In this document: positions 37,801 through 50,345 of the stretch, piece after piece | Layout: each line of letters starts with the position of its first letter | Numbering within the stretch: the stretch's first letter is position 1 | Origin: Lethocerus indicus | Taxonomy: Eukaryota > Arthropoda > Insecta > Hemiptera > Belostomatidae | Direction: 5' to 3' | Length of the DNA: 64,000 nt | NCBI GenBank assembly: GCA_019843655.1 | Contig: JACDQD010000003.1 | Coordinates: 11,534,925 to 11,598,924, forward strand | Position numbers and translations under genes: made by a program | Notes under the pieces: model-generated | Told to the model about the DNA's origin: nothing | Database searches by the model: none | The model's input: the letters and a program-made list of their open reading frames with translations, nothing else

Positions 37801-40800
37801 ATTTTCTTAGGACGCTCTAATTTTTCGAGAATATAATTTCTAATTTCTATTTTCGTATTCTACGTTTTCAAACATGGATTTCTAGATTCTCGTCCCATAG
37901 GAAATGGTTGAATGTGAAACGGTGACTGGTTCCGTATTAGCGAGCGGGGGTTACCAGAGGTGGCCGCCGTTAAAATCTCCGCTATCCGTGAATCTGAATC
38001 TGATAACGGTAAGGAGAAAATCGGGAGGAAAAATGGGGAGTCGCTGTTTCACTCTTTTTGGACGTTTTTCTTAAATCGAAACCGGTTGGAGATCGGTCGG
38101 GCCGTCCCCCCTCCCCACGAGAAAAAAAAACGAAGCGACCCGCCTCCCGTCACTTCCGCAAATAAACAATCCCGTTTCCTCCCGGCGACCGAGGCGGGGT
38201 CTTATCCTTGGGGAAACCTGCACAACTTGTCGGGAAATAGAAACGGTTTTCGCTCCAGCTAAAAGTGGCCCCACTCGACACGGACGGTTTGTCGTTCACG
38301 GTGGAAAAATAATGGGGACCTCTCCGGCTGATGAAATGGAAAGTGGACTATATTATTAGATGGCTAACCCACAAAACTGTTATTTACATTGAATTGAATT
38401 TGTGACACGGTCATTCCTACCGGCGCACGGTTGCGTTAGGCACTTTCCGGCTGGCGAATTATAAACGCGCTCGTCAATTAACGAGGGCTCTAACTGCATT
38501 TTTTAAAATAGATTTACAGATAAACATCAGTGATCGTCCCTGCTTTATTGATCCACAGGGAAAACACCGAGATCTGTATTTTATGCCGTTCCTTCCGGGT
38601 TATTATTTCGCGGAAATGGCACACTCGTATTCATTAAAACGACCAGAATTCTAGCCAGTTGTGCTTGCACGCGTTTTCACTAACAGAGAACAACTGTTGA
38701 CGGTAAATGCAGTCTAATTAGTGCTATGCTAAAACAGTGTATGAGATTCCCCTCATGACGGTACGTATTGGACTGTCTCATATTTTAGTTTTTTCAATGA
38801 GACAGAGTTCCCTTCAGGTAAGAGATCTGAGGCCGGCCGGTCTTGAGGCCCGTGATGAATCACAAAATTACCCGCTTGTCCGGAGCCGTCGCTCGACCAA
38901 TCCATAACGCTCGGGCCGACGATAAATAGCCGACGTTTTTTCCTCCACTTCTTCCTTATTCCACCGTTCCGCTCGTCTTCCTCTCCTCCCTGGGCAAGGG
39001 TCCACAGGGGCTTCCTGGCAAAAGAAGTGCCCGAGAGGGCTATGAATGACCCACTCGTTCTTCGCACTCGACCGGTTAATGAACGTAGGAAATGAGAGTA
39101 ACGAAGGGCCCACTGCCGCCGCTCGCTAGTCGAAGTCCCTTAAGAACGAACAGAAGCGATTGTCGATTTCAATATTCGGGAACGCCGTAGTGTCGACATC
39201 TCGTGTGCCTGCCACGGGAGGCCATATGGCCGCCCTCGAGTGCGTATGGAAGTGGCGTCTTATAATGGGAGTGCTTGAAATTCTTTCGGGACCGAAATTG
39301 CGAATCCAAATGTCCTCTGAGACTATAATGGTATTAGATTTTTTCGCAGTTATTCAAAATGTGTTGTACGCTTGTAATTGTTTTTGTACATTAAAGGCAG
39401 CTAACCGATTATTATAAGAAATTAACTAGAATATAAAAAAGAAGTACCATTACGAAATAATGGAGCAATTCTTTAAATGGTGTTTTGATAAAGAATTGAT
39501 GTCGTTTGGTTAATGCAATCGGTATCGGATCATTATGGTCACTTTATAATTACAGAATAATTAACGGTTCAATTTTAGAACTTTGCCCAACACGATTGCG
39601 GTATGGGATTAGCAGCATTACGGGTCGCAGATGTCGGAGACCGGCTCTTGAAATCTCGGCCTAGAGAGAAAGAGATGGTCCCGCGGCCATCTGTTATGCG
39701 GGCGAGAGGCCCAACGTTGATAAATGGCCGAATTATCTGTGTCCCGCTCGGATGTTACCAATCCGTTAACAAAGATAAATCCTTCCTTTTCATCCTCCGC
39801 TCTCGGGTTCCGATCGCTCTGGAACGCTGACCCGACGGTATTGAATTCCTTTTTCTGGGAGAAATGAAAATAACTGAGAGATAATGTAAGAGTTTCGCGT
39901 CCAGAAAACTCTTAGGGGGGAATATTATTATTATTATTTATTAACTCGTAGCTTAAGTAAGGACTTTAGTAAGACATATTTATTCCGGCGCGTGTGGCAA
40001 AAAACTCGGCTGGACAGCACCCACCCAAAATTAATGTATCCCATTAGAGCGACTTTCTATGCGGGAAATGCAAATTTGCGACATTCGCTGCGGGCGTACA
40101 AGGTGACTTGTGGTCAAATCGCGGATCGTACACTCGAACGGTATGCGCTCTTGTTATTTGTGTCATTATTATTTTGGGCGCGGTAAACAGAGTGTGACAG
40201 TACGGAGTGGAGCGGTACAACGCCTAGTCAAATATTAAAACTGAACCAATTAGCCGAACTGCTCAGTTGCTCAACCGAAGGCCGAACTATGCGTGGAAGA
40301 ATTCGCGAAGAATCGAACCAACCGACCGGCGTGCTTTTAGTGTAGGGCATTTCTCACTCGCTTCCGCCATCGTTGGATAATAGGTTTCGACCGCATAATA
40401 GACGTGCATGCGTTCTGTAATTTTCAACTCTCGAATCGATAACGCGTCCTGAAAGTAATTTCCGCGTCTTGGAATTCGAAAGATAATAATAAAAAAAAAA
40501 TTATCTTTGGCCCTAATTCAATTCTTCGGTTAAGAAGGAATTCGGTATTTGCCTTCTTGTAATATCAAAAGTGGACAGGATCAAAACCGACAACTAGGCC
40601 TTCACGGGAGGGTGAAATAAATCGTAAACGGCGTAACGCGTGTAATTGAAGTATCGATTCGTATAATTAAGTGTAGTAAAGAATATTGGCTGGGTTTAGT
40701 GGGAGTGGACGCCCCCGATCGACCCGGTCGGATAATGGAACAGATTACGGGGACGTAATGGATACCAGGTGCAGAAAAATTAAGCCCTACAAGACGAAAC

Positions 40801-40840
40801 GGGCGGATTTTTATAAAGCACACTGAATTATTAACTTTTA
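34864..40840. other. Non-coding DNA, possibly first-intron sequence
   Basis: No exon or gene recognised. 34864-36200 is rich in TCGA, CGAT and ATCG strings, unlike the flanks, and has a 156-codon plus frame (35429-35899) without known motifs. GC-richer stretches lie at about 36360-36740 and 38000-38330. An octamer ATGCAAAT lies at 40068-40075. A CAG|GTAAGA donor-like site at 38815-38823 has no supported exon. Confidence 0.45.
40068..40079. promoter_or_regulatory. Octamer overlapping a perfect palindrome
   Basis: ATGCAAAT at 40068-40075 overlaps the 10-bp palindrome GCAAATTTGC at 40070-40079. It could bind a POU dimer, but this is motif inference only. Confidence 0.25.
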
Positions 40841-40845
40841 TGAAT

Positions 40846-40848
<3 letters not shown>

Positions 40849-40888
<40 letters not shown>
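40849..40888 (+). repeat. (AG)20 microsatellite
   Basis: Twenty uninterrupted AG units followed by an A run. In insects such tracts can recruit GAGA factor, but a simple microsatellite is the default reading. Confidence 0.95.
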
Positions 40889-40889
<1 letters not shown>

Positions 40890-40893
<4 letters not shown>

Positions 40894-43800
40894 AATAACG
40901 ATTTTTATCTACCCGACCTTGGACAGGATAATCGATAGAGACGATGATTGCGCAGTGGATCGTGTCCCACCTTTACCCTATTATTGTGACCTTTCGGACG
41001 TTAATATTTTATTTGTTCTAACTCACGACACATGCATTTAATTGGGCCGACGATTCGGATCGCGGTTTGGGCGCGGCTTCGTCGAACACACTGGTTTGGG
41101 CCAATAATACGTCCGCACAACATTAGCAGTCTCACTGCCTTCGATGGTAATCGATATTTATTATTATACATTAGTGAAACACTAACCCAACAACCATCAA
41201 GTCAACCAAGAACCTACAGACCCATGTACTCCGAGTGAACGGGGTGGATTAAAAGCGAACCAGAACAACGAACCCAGGCTTAATTAAACCGTCCTACGCG
41301 TTTAACAAAGATAAAATCAGGCCCGTGGTAATTAGTCGTTGTAAAAGATAATTCGGGAGATAGAGATTCGATGGTCGGGGACTGGGACGATTTCGGCAGC
41401 TGGGCCATGCGAAAATAATGAAATATGCCATTACCTATCCTCTATCTTGTATATATTAAACCTAAATTTGTAGGTACTACCGCGTAATTGAATACGGGGT
41501 GCTTCGATGTTTATGAAAATCTGTTATTGCGAAACGCGGGTCCGAGCGCAAGTGTCCTATTAAATCGGCGTTGGCTCAGAATCGGCAGTTGAGCCCGTGT
41601 TAGTTGGGGAGGTTCGCCTGTTTGTTGAATGGGGAGTGAATGAAAGCGTCACCTTGGCCCGCCCACTCGGTCGGCCCATTGTTAGGGCCCAACCCGGGCC
41701 CTCTAATCACTGTCATTACGTAAATGAGCTCATCAATAAAATAAATGTAAATACGACGACAACCGGGAACGATGAGGCGAAAACGAAAGTGCCGTCTCCC
41801 TGAAGCCCCCTTGCGAAATTCCGGAGCTTCCCCACAATCTGGGGGCTGCATTGAGTAGCTACTAGTAAATTCTTAAGATTTAGCTCCGTATATCACATAC
41901 ATATATATTGTAAGTGTATTAGTGATGTTACTAATCATTCTCGGATTTATTATGTTAATATTTTTAATTGAAACAGCCCTGAATTCCAGCGGGTACATCC
42001 CGGTACGTGGATTTGTCCCTCCTTCCCTAAATCGCCGTTTAATCCGCCTAGCGATGTAAGAATTCGCGCGGCTACTAAGCAATAGCGCGTTAAGAATTTC
42101 GGTTCCTTAAAATATTATACGACCTACATCTATTGTCTATAAATAAACAGCGGACTCTCGTACGCCTTGCTAAATGACTCGAGAAGAATATTCAACAATC
42201 AAAACAGGGCAATAACAATACTGCGAAAATGAAAGTGTTCAGACACCCAGCCCATTGTTACAATTTATATAATGCGGAGTTCGAATATAAATATTCATTT
42301 GACATGCGTTCGATATGCAAATTGATGAGTTAGTGCTATCTGTAAAGAAAAACCAAATCACTCAATATTAGGACAGGATGGTTATGAGAATTCAACGGGC
42401 AATAATCATCGAAGGGTGTAATGGAAACGGAAGAAATTTCAGGAAAGGAACGATCGGTCGGCGGGAGAAAAGGAAAGTAGTCATCAGGGCATTTAGGGGG
42501 ATTAGCTGAGAAAAACTCCGCGAATGAAAAAAGATACCAAAGAAAATAAATGCTCCCGAGCATTATCGCAATAACCCACCGTACGATTTCTACTCCGTCA
42601 GTTTTAGCGATTTCGAAACCCGTAGTTTTCGAAACAAATCGTAAAGAATATATGTACCGTCGCAAATAAAAAATTGCTCCAATTATAAGCGGCAAAACGT
42701 CTGTTTTAAACCCGTGAGATTCGACACTGAAGCTGGGCCCGCAGGCCGAGTTTCCGCGTTGCCCCATCGCCAGAAAGAAATTATAGCCGCGCTCTATCTC
42801 CGCCGCGGGAATAATTTTCTGGAAATATAACGACGGCCCAAATAAAACAGTCCCGTAATGGACTTGATAACTATAACTATTCCCTGGAAGGTTGACCATA
42901 TTTGGCGGTGGTAAAGCGGGGCCGGCCCCGGAGCACTAAGTAAGATATTGACCCGCTCGCGAAAAGAAATCGTCGCCGCGCAGAGTTAACTCGGACGTTT
43001 TATTAAAACCCGGAGTTATGTGGTTTCCAGGGATGGGAACCGTCTTTTAAGGGCGTTTTTGACCTCCAGATGAGCGGCGGTGATTCCATCCCGTTTCCGT
43101 CTATTAGCCGGGGAGGGCTGTAAACCGGGTTGTTATTATTATTAAATGCGGGAATAAAGTCCCTAGATGAAAACTACTCGGGACGTTTTAGATTGCGATG
43201 AACGTTCTAGATAAGGTCGACCGAAAGTAAAACGTACGGGGAGTGTGGAACAATTATATAAATATATCGGAATGTTATTGCAGTAACGGTTTTGGAATTT
43301 TAATTTCGGGCACTTTTATTGCCCGCTGTATCACACGGTGACTCAAGTACTCGTTTTCGGAAATACAATATACGGTTTAAGAAGTGGGAAATATATAAGG
43401 AAAGGAGGGGAAGAAGAGAGAAAGAGGACAAGTGGGTATAGAAGCGGGCGCGTAAGGGCGGAGGATGAAGTAGCGAAATGGTGGCCGGGCCGGTCGGGAG
43501 AGGGCGCCTCCGTGCTCTGGTGGCCGCCAGCGGAGGCCCCCGGGGCCTAATGAGGGCCATTAGGGCGGCACCACCGCCCCCCAACCCAACCTCCGACACA
43601 ACCCGATGTTTACCTTCCGCCACGACCCCGTTTTTCATAGCTCCGGCCCCGCCAACCGGTCATCCATCGGTCATCCTCCTCACTCCCGCGGTTAGGACCG
43701 ACGCGAGAGTGAGCCACGCTCGTTTCCAGTCCCCCCAAGTTGCGGTCCATACTTCGTATAATCACACTCCATTATAAATCGAATCAGGCCGGCTGAAAAT

Positions 43801-46537
43801 GTGATTAGATCGGAAGAATGAAACACGTGTCTGACATGGGTAAAGAACGCGTACGTACGTTGTGGCATGTTTCCGGTTTGCGTGAGATATTTTCCAATAC
43901 TTATTGGCTAAATTAATTATCCGTATTTTCAGTAGTCATCGACATTAACACACTAAAATATTATAACAATTATATTGACTATAACACTTTTGCATAGTAA
44001 ATAATACCGAATACGATAACTGTTGCCAGTGGATTGCGTGAAATATGATCTCCGTAGTACGGATCGTGCAGCTCCGAAATACGGTTTTGAAAATATATTT
44101 TTCCGAGTAATCCGCGCCTACTCTACCGTTTACGCCCGCGATCGTAAACAGGCGGCGGAAGTTTGAAATTACACGCTCGGGAGGGGGATAAATTAAAATC
44201 GATCTTGTCCGACATTGCCCAGCAGGCCGCAATTAGAAATCGAATTCCGATTCGCGGGCGGATAAATATCGGGTAGGTCGGTGGGCCGCCGCCCCCACTC
44301 ACGCCGGCGGGGGATTAAATAAACGCCACCATTTTCAGGAAAATTATCCAGTTTCCGATAATTACAGGCCCGCCGGTTTGTTAGTAGCGGCCTGTCACGA
44401 CAGCGAGGTGCCTCTCTCGGCTCGCCTCGACTCGATACAGTTGTCGCCGCTATTAAGCCAATTTGCCCCAACCGGCCACGGAAATCGGTCGTGAATTATC
44501 CCTCCATCTATAATATTCTTAAAGCCCAAATCCTTAATTAGAGTTCCTTTCGAGGCTCGGCCTTACCGAGCGACAGACCTTGCCTGCACCGTCCACGATA
44601 TGGGCGAGGACGAGCCGGCTCGAATCCGCCTCCCAATATGTACCGCTTCTATCTATTACGGATGCTTTTTTTATTCGGGTAAATTACAATTCGAAGTTGT
44701 ACAAGTCCTCGCCTGTACGAGTTTCAATTAAATTATTATTCCCTTATTGCGTTCACAAAGCTCAGGACGAAAGAGATAATCTATATGCCAGTTTTCGATT
44801 GGTCAGAGCGACCGGTTTGTTTCAGATCCCAATTTAGGACGTCCCCTGAATTTCTCTCTGAGAGAAAGGATTCGAAACGGGAAAGAGGCACCGGCGGGGC
44901 AAAATCTGTATCTTATGAATTATTGATACGCGAGAAATAAAAACGGATATTTTCATTCGGGAAACACCGGCAGAAGGTCGGACTGGACGGGGTTTGTTTT
45001 TCCCACGAAACCTGTCGACGAGGGAGTAGTCCGCCGGGCACACTGTTCCATCCTTTCCCGCAGGGTTCCCTCTTTCCTCATCACTTCTGCTCACCCTAAT
45101 TGGAGCCCCGACACTCTCGACCAGATTTTTCGTTAATTCCCAGCGACGCTCGACCTTCAAAGAAAGTGACACAATGGGGACGCTCGTTAAAAGGGAGGAA
45201 AGGAGCGCTACGAAAAAAGAAAAAAGCCGGAGACGGAGAAAAAAGCGACATCGAAAGTGACCACGGGCTCTGGGTGCCAATTAGCGGGGCCGCCGGCCAA
45301 TTCTCGGCCGAGTGGCTCCGATCCTTCAGGCCACCGGTAATTTGTGGATGCTCTCGTTCTTAGTCGAATTCGGGTTAAGGATATGGGTTGGCTTTTAATG
45401 TACGCAGGCATTAGTTTCGCGATAAATGCAAATAAATGCTTTAGCCGACTAGTGTTTTGTAATAATCACCAACAATTATAGGAATAAGAGCACATTCTGT
45501 TTTACTGCCTCGTCGACTCGTCTAGCTGACACAAATACATTTTCTAATATTGAGTTTATTATGAAAGGTTTGGAAGTCCCTCGGGTATACAATTTTTTAT
45601 AAATACCGAACGAAATTTATAAATGTTGTGCAACAGCTGACGATATGTCCGGAAATAATTAAGGGGCGCGAATGACTAAAACGACAATCCCTAAAAATAG
45701 GGGAGGTCCATTTCGCCGGAGTCCCGTTGCGAATAATTAAATATAGTTCGACGCCATTATACGTCGCGGCCCTCCTCGGGGCATCGAAGAGAGGAAGGAA
45801 GAGGAAGAGTGGAAGGAGCAGAAGGACGAGAAAAGAGAGGGATACAGGCAGAACAGAAAAAAAACCCGGATGGTAATTGCAGAAAATTATACGGTCTATC
45901 GGTCCCGGGGCGATACTTTGATTGCGGAGGAAACTGAGGCGCAACTCCCCGGCCCCAAAGCGATTATTTTGTAACCGAAGAAATACCCCCCCTCCACCCC
46001 AGCATCCACTTCAACCCTCCCACCATCCGTGGCGTCCTCCGCTCTTCTTCTCATATCAATCGTCATCGATTATTTCTATCGGCCGATAATTACTCCGAGA
46101 TAAGAACGCCCCCCGGGCTGGAAACTGTACCGGCGTGATTTATATCGTTGCATTTACCATCGAGACTAAATTACGCTTTTGAAATATACCCGGTGAAAAT
46201 TCGCGGTCTCCTTTCGGAAAAACATCACTTCGTGCTTCCAGTGCGCTGAGAAAATATTGGCACCCTAAGAAAAATGGCCGGATGAGCATGCAGGAAGACC
46301 ATGGTCCTCTAATGGCCATAAGAATAAAATAAATAAATAATATACTATCGTACCATATTCCAAATGCAACACTTCATACATAACCAGTAATACTTTTCCA
46401 TAGTCTCATCTTAAAGACCACGTCTGTTATATTGATATTTACACTCGTATAAAGTGGCTTCAGGATAACCGCCGTCATCCAACCTGTTTTCATTGTGCGA
46501 CGCACATTCGAGTTACGAAAATAATAAAAAGAAATTT

Positions 46538-46540
<3 letters not shown>
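40890..46540. other. Non-coding DNA, no gene seen
   Basis: Octamers lie at 42315-42322 and 45426-45433. A 187-codon minus frame at 42336-42899 has no known domain. About one frame of that length is expected by chance in 64 kb at this base composition. GC-rich patches lie at about 42900-43110, 43440-43740 and 44220-44480. TTTCTCTC-T-GAGAGAAA forms a near-perfect palindrome at 44851-44867. A purine-rich tract lies at about 45783-45860. Confidence 0.5.

Positions 46541-46541
<1 letters not shown>

Positions 46542-46590
<49 letters not shown>
46542..46590. repeat. (AT)n microsatellite, 49 bp
   Basis: Uninterrupted AT dinucleotides. Open frames across it on both strands encode Tyr-Ile repeats and are not genes. 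Confidence 0.95.
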
Positions 46591-46591
<1 letters not shown>

Positions 46592-49550
46592 GGTTTGAGG
46601 GTGCCCGACATTGACCCAGTTAGGAACCTGTTGGGCGGGCACACTAATGGCTCGGTTTCGCCGCCCGCTAATTATGGATACACCGCGCCAGTACATTTTA
46701 ACCGGCCAATTTCAACCGTCCCAAAACCTCTGTTCCGTTCCGCTGTGCGTTCTCCCTCTCCCTCTCCCTCTCTCTTCTGACGTTTACACGATCGCAATTA
46801 ACTTCTTGCACTTATCGGCCTCTGACAATTAATGGACGCCGAACGGAGGCCTCATGACGGAGGTACTATATTACGGAACCTTATATCTTATAAGGTATAA
46901 GGCTTTGTCTTATATTCGGGATCCTGACAGCTAAGCTGAACTGAATTTAATTATCTACTAAAACCGAATCCATGTTCATATGTTTCCGGTACCCATGGTA
47001 TGGCTATAAACTCTTTGAATCGATAGTCTACATGGCGGACTGTCCAATAGTTCAGTAACTCGTGTTTAATAGTCTTAACCAATCTTTTAACTGCATCTTG
47101 GACGAACATTACAGAGAATTCAGTGTGTTCGAGATGGTTACAGGCAAAGTCAAGTAGTGATTGTCGAAGACGAAGCCGAAATTCGTGTTCCCCTTAAGCC
47201 GAATAGGACCCGCCACTAATGGAAGTGCAGGAATGTAAGAGATAGGAGGCGTCTCAATAAACTGGGACCCGAGTGGGTTAACGAACCGAGAGGAGAGATC
47301 CTCATTTGGCGGCCGAGAGAGCATCCTCTGCCCGGTGATTAATCGTCGGATTCCCCGGCTAATTGATATTGTCGAGGGTGACTCGGCGCGAAAGAGACCG
47401 CGAGGGCCCCACTACCGAAATGTCAGCAGTTATCCAACAGAGAGGAACGCTCAGTTCCTGTGAAACGAGGCCTACAGAAGGGCGAATCACAGCTTCCGGC
47501 TACTCCGAGGAATAGAATATGTGGCCACCTAGAAATTAAGCTTGAAGAAGTTCCCATTAATTTTATTTCACAGTTCAGTTTCAATTTTCCTAATCCTTAA
47601 TGTCTACTTATATCATTATCGAACAATGAATTATAGCTGGTCATTCGTCGTACTATCTTAACAAAAACGATTGCATGACTAAGTACTTTGAGCCAGAGAC
47701 ACTGACTAGAACATTATAGGCAGGTATGGAAATCTAGATTGCGACGGTTAATACAATGATAATAATATAACAATATCAGTAATATGGACATAAAGTATAA
47801 GTAGGTTTTCCTTTCACACCGAGGCTAGTATGAAACTAAATTGGATAGAAACTAAAAATGGGCGAATAAAGAGAATGAAGCGAACGGTAAAACTGGAGCT
47901 GGTGAGAAGGACAGAAGTGATGCTCGGGAATGGAAGAAAAAATGCGGACGTCGGTAGGAAAAGAGATGGGCCGATTGGAAGACAGAAAGAGGAGAGAGAG
48001 ACAGGGAGAGAGAAATTCAGACGTGAGATAACTCCGGTACTGGTCAAGTCAATTACTCGGCTAATGACGGTCGCCATTCAATTAATAAAGATAAGCTTTC
48101 CTTATTGGTCTCCACCGGGACCCTCGCCTCGCTTCATCATTGCTCGATTCGAACCGCTTTACGGCGAAATTTCGCAACTCGCGGTCGCCCTTCTAATTGT
48201 TACAATTCCCGCATCTTCGGATCCTTGTTAGCAATTGATGAGGATAAACCGATTTCTGCTTCGAGTTGTTCTCATCTCGTTTCTTTTTTACCTGGGATTT
48301 ATTTCCTGGAGTTTTCTGGTCGAAGATTTCGGGAAAAATTTCAGGTTCGAAACTCAACAAACCAATTGCGGTAACAATTTCGTGTACTATTTTATAAAAA
48401 ATACGTAAATTAGGCCGCACGAGATCCGTATAATTAATTCCAGCGGCTGTCGGATTCGCTACAAGTGCTTAATAACTCGACAAGGTTTAATTATGCCCGA
48501 CCAAGGATGGAGGGTTAGGTCAAACTAATCTATCCGACAATACGTGAGGAAAATGAAACTATTTATGCGATCATAAAATACCAAGTGTGGAAAGACTGGC
48601 TGAATATAAAATAACTTCGGTATTGAACCGTTATTGATACTTTCCGATCAAATAGAAAACTATAATTAATACCCACTATTGGAAATGTAATATTTCAGGA
48701 AAAATAGCTTAATTCGACACAAATTAATGTACTTGTAGATTTAAAGCGGAAGTGAACAACTACATAAGTGCAACACTTTTTTCATGACTGTTCGAGCACT
48801 CAGTTGACTAAATCTACGACAATTAGCATTCAATGGTTTAACCTTTGCTTTTACGAATGGTAATAGTGTTTCCCCGTATTCTACGGCTAGTTCCCTCGAA
48901 GGCATTTGGGCTAAATTATACGGTGGATATTATTTTAGCGGTCTGAAAGAGAGAGGATTTGTGGAAAAGCCGTAGGCACCTCGCTCCAGTAATGTGCGCC
49001 TTTAATGTGTCCATTCCTCCCGCCGGGTCACGATCTTCACTCAAAACGCCGAGTCGACTCAGATCGACATATGATACGTTTTTTTCTCCTCCATTTTTTT
49101 GCGCAATTCCCGGAGGACAAATGAACCACGAAGCCCCGAGAGACCGAGCGGCAGCGCTATTGTTTACGCGTCATAGCCCGCGCCTCAAGTTCCTCTTAAT
49201 ACATTTCGAAATTATTCGCGAGGTATTTTTGCATAACAGTAACTTTACACTATATTCTACACTGGAACCGATAAACTAGCGGTCTGAACGTAAACAAATT
49301 ACGTTATCACAATATAATCGATTTATTTGTCAAATCTAGCCAATGCAAAATTAGGGACTCTGTGATGTGCGAACACCCAGGAAGAAGATGCATAAAAGAG
49401 CTGCCGGTTAAGAAACATAAATAATTCCAAATAGGCGGGGAAGTGATAGAGGGTGTTCCCTGGGTGGGGGAGGAGCCGACAAACGGTAGCCCCTTTTCGA
49501 TTTGACTAAGTGCCCGCAATGGGGTAAGGCACGGGCCGTACATAATTACA
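46591..49550. other. Non-coding DNA with a purine-rich tract
   Basis: ACCTTATA-TCT-TATAAGGT forms an 8-bp stem at 46878-46896. 47850-48030 is strongly purine-rich on the plus strand, leaving frames open on both strands (133 codons plus, 87 minus). Their Arg/Lys/Glu/Gly and Ser/Phe/Leu compositions are what such a tract gives. No gene was recognised. Confidence 0.5.
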
Positions 49551-50345
49551 GGGCGCGTTTAGGTGAGGGGCGCGCGCCTCCTCGGCACCCCGGTCACGTA
49601 CTCGTGGGGGGCAATATGACGACTCCCCCCCTCTCCCACCCCTAGCTGCGGGCCCCGGGCCTCGGCTAAATGCCGAGGTCCCCTAATTACATGGCCGGTC
49701 GCACGTCTCATCCACCCACACACCAACACACCCACCCGCACATACACACACCTCGCGTTGACTTTTCGCAGTGACCCAATATATATTCACGTTCCCGGCT
49801 CTCGTCGTGTTTTAAGATTGATAGGGCCCGGCCCCACGAATACCGAATCCTTCCTCGGGGGACCGTCGCCCCAATACCGCGCTGGCGTATTTACCGCCCG
49901 AGGAAAGTTGTCCGAACGAGAATAATTTGTACGCTGGCATTCCCGATGTTGGATTCCCGTCTCGTAGGGGACGTTTACATTAATCGGATTCCCCCTCGGT
50001 TTTACACGGCGCGGCGGCTACTATCGGCGGATAGAGTTATGAGACCGGATTTTTGCTCTCGGGCCCGATCCCCCGCGTTATTCCCGTTCGGTCGTAAAGG
50101 CCTGCCGGCCCGTTACCAGAAGCCCATAACGCCCGGCTCCTCATCGATCGGCAAGAAAAATAACGGTGGGACGGGGGGGGGGAGGAGGAGGAAGAAAAAA
50201 AGGAGGAACGCGGCGAGCTTCCTGAGCCGCGTTAAACTCGGACAGGGCCTACCATCGACGGCCGGGCCAATTAGCATTGTCGGCCAATTACCCCGACGGC
50301 AGTTAACGATACCATTCGAACCCTATAAAACTCCCGCCTTCCTGT
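49551..50345. other. GC-rich patch, possible regulatory island
   Basis: An 800-bp CpG-containing block with a (CA)n-like stretch at about 49713-49750 and a G/A tract at about 50170-50210. A 133-codon plus frame (49946-50347) is low-complexity and unrecognised. No splice donor comparable to the one at 34863 was seen. Confidence 0.4.
49657..49681. repeat. GC-rich hairpin with loop TAAAT
   Basis: GGGCCTCGGC at 49657-49666 pairs with GCCGAGGTCC at 49672-49681 (10 bp, one G-U). It is too short for a microRNA precursor. Function unknown. Confidence 0.6.

Noticed and set aside
38780..38823. Possible small exon between TATTTTAG and CAG|GTAAGA
   Set aside because: About 30 bases, a weak acceptor and no coding signal or partner exon.
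42336..42899. 187-codon open frame on the minus strand
   Set aside because: No motif was recognised, and about one frame of this length is expected by chance in a window of this size and composition.
46493..46780. Open frames with Tyr-Ile repeats
   Set aside because: They are translations of the (AT)n microsatellite.
47830..48231. 133-codon plus frame rich in Arg, Lys and Glu
   Set aside because: The composition follows from the purine-rich tract, and the opposite strand is open as well.
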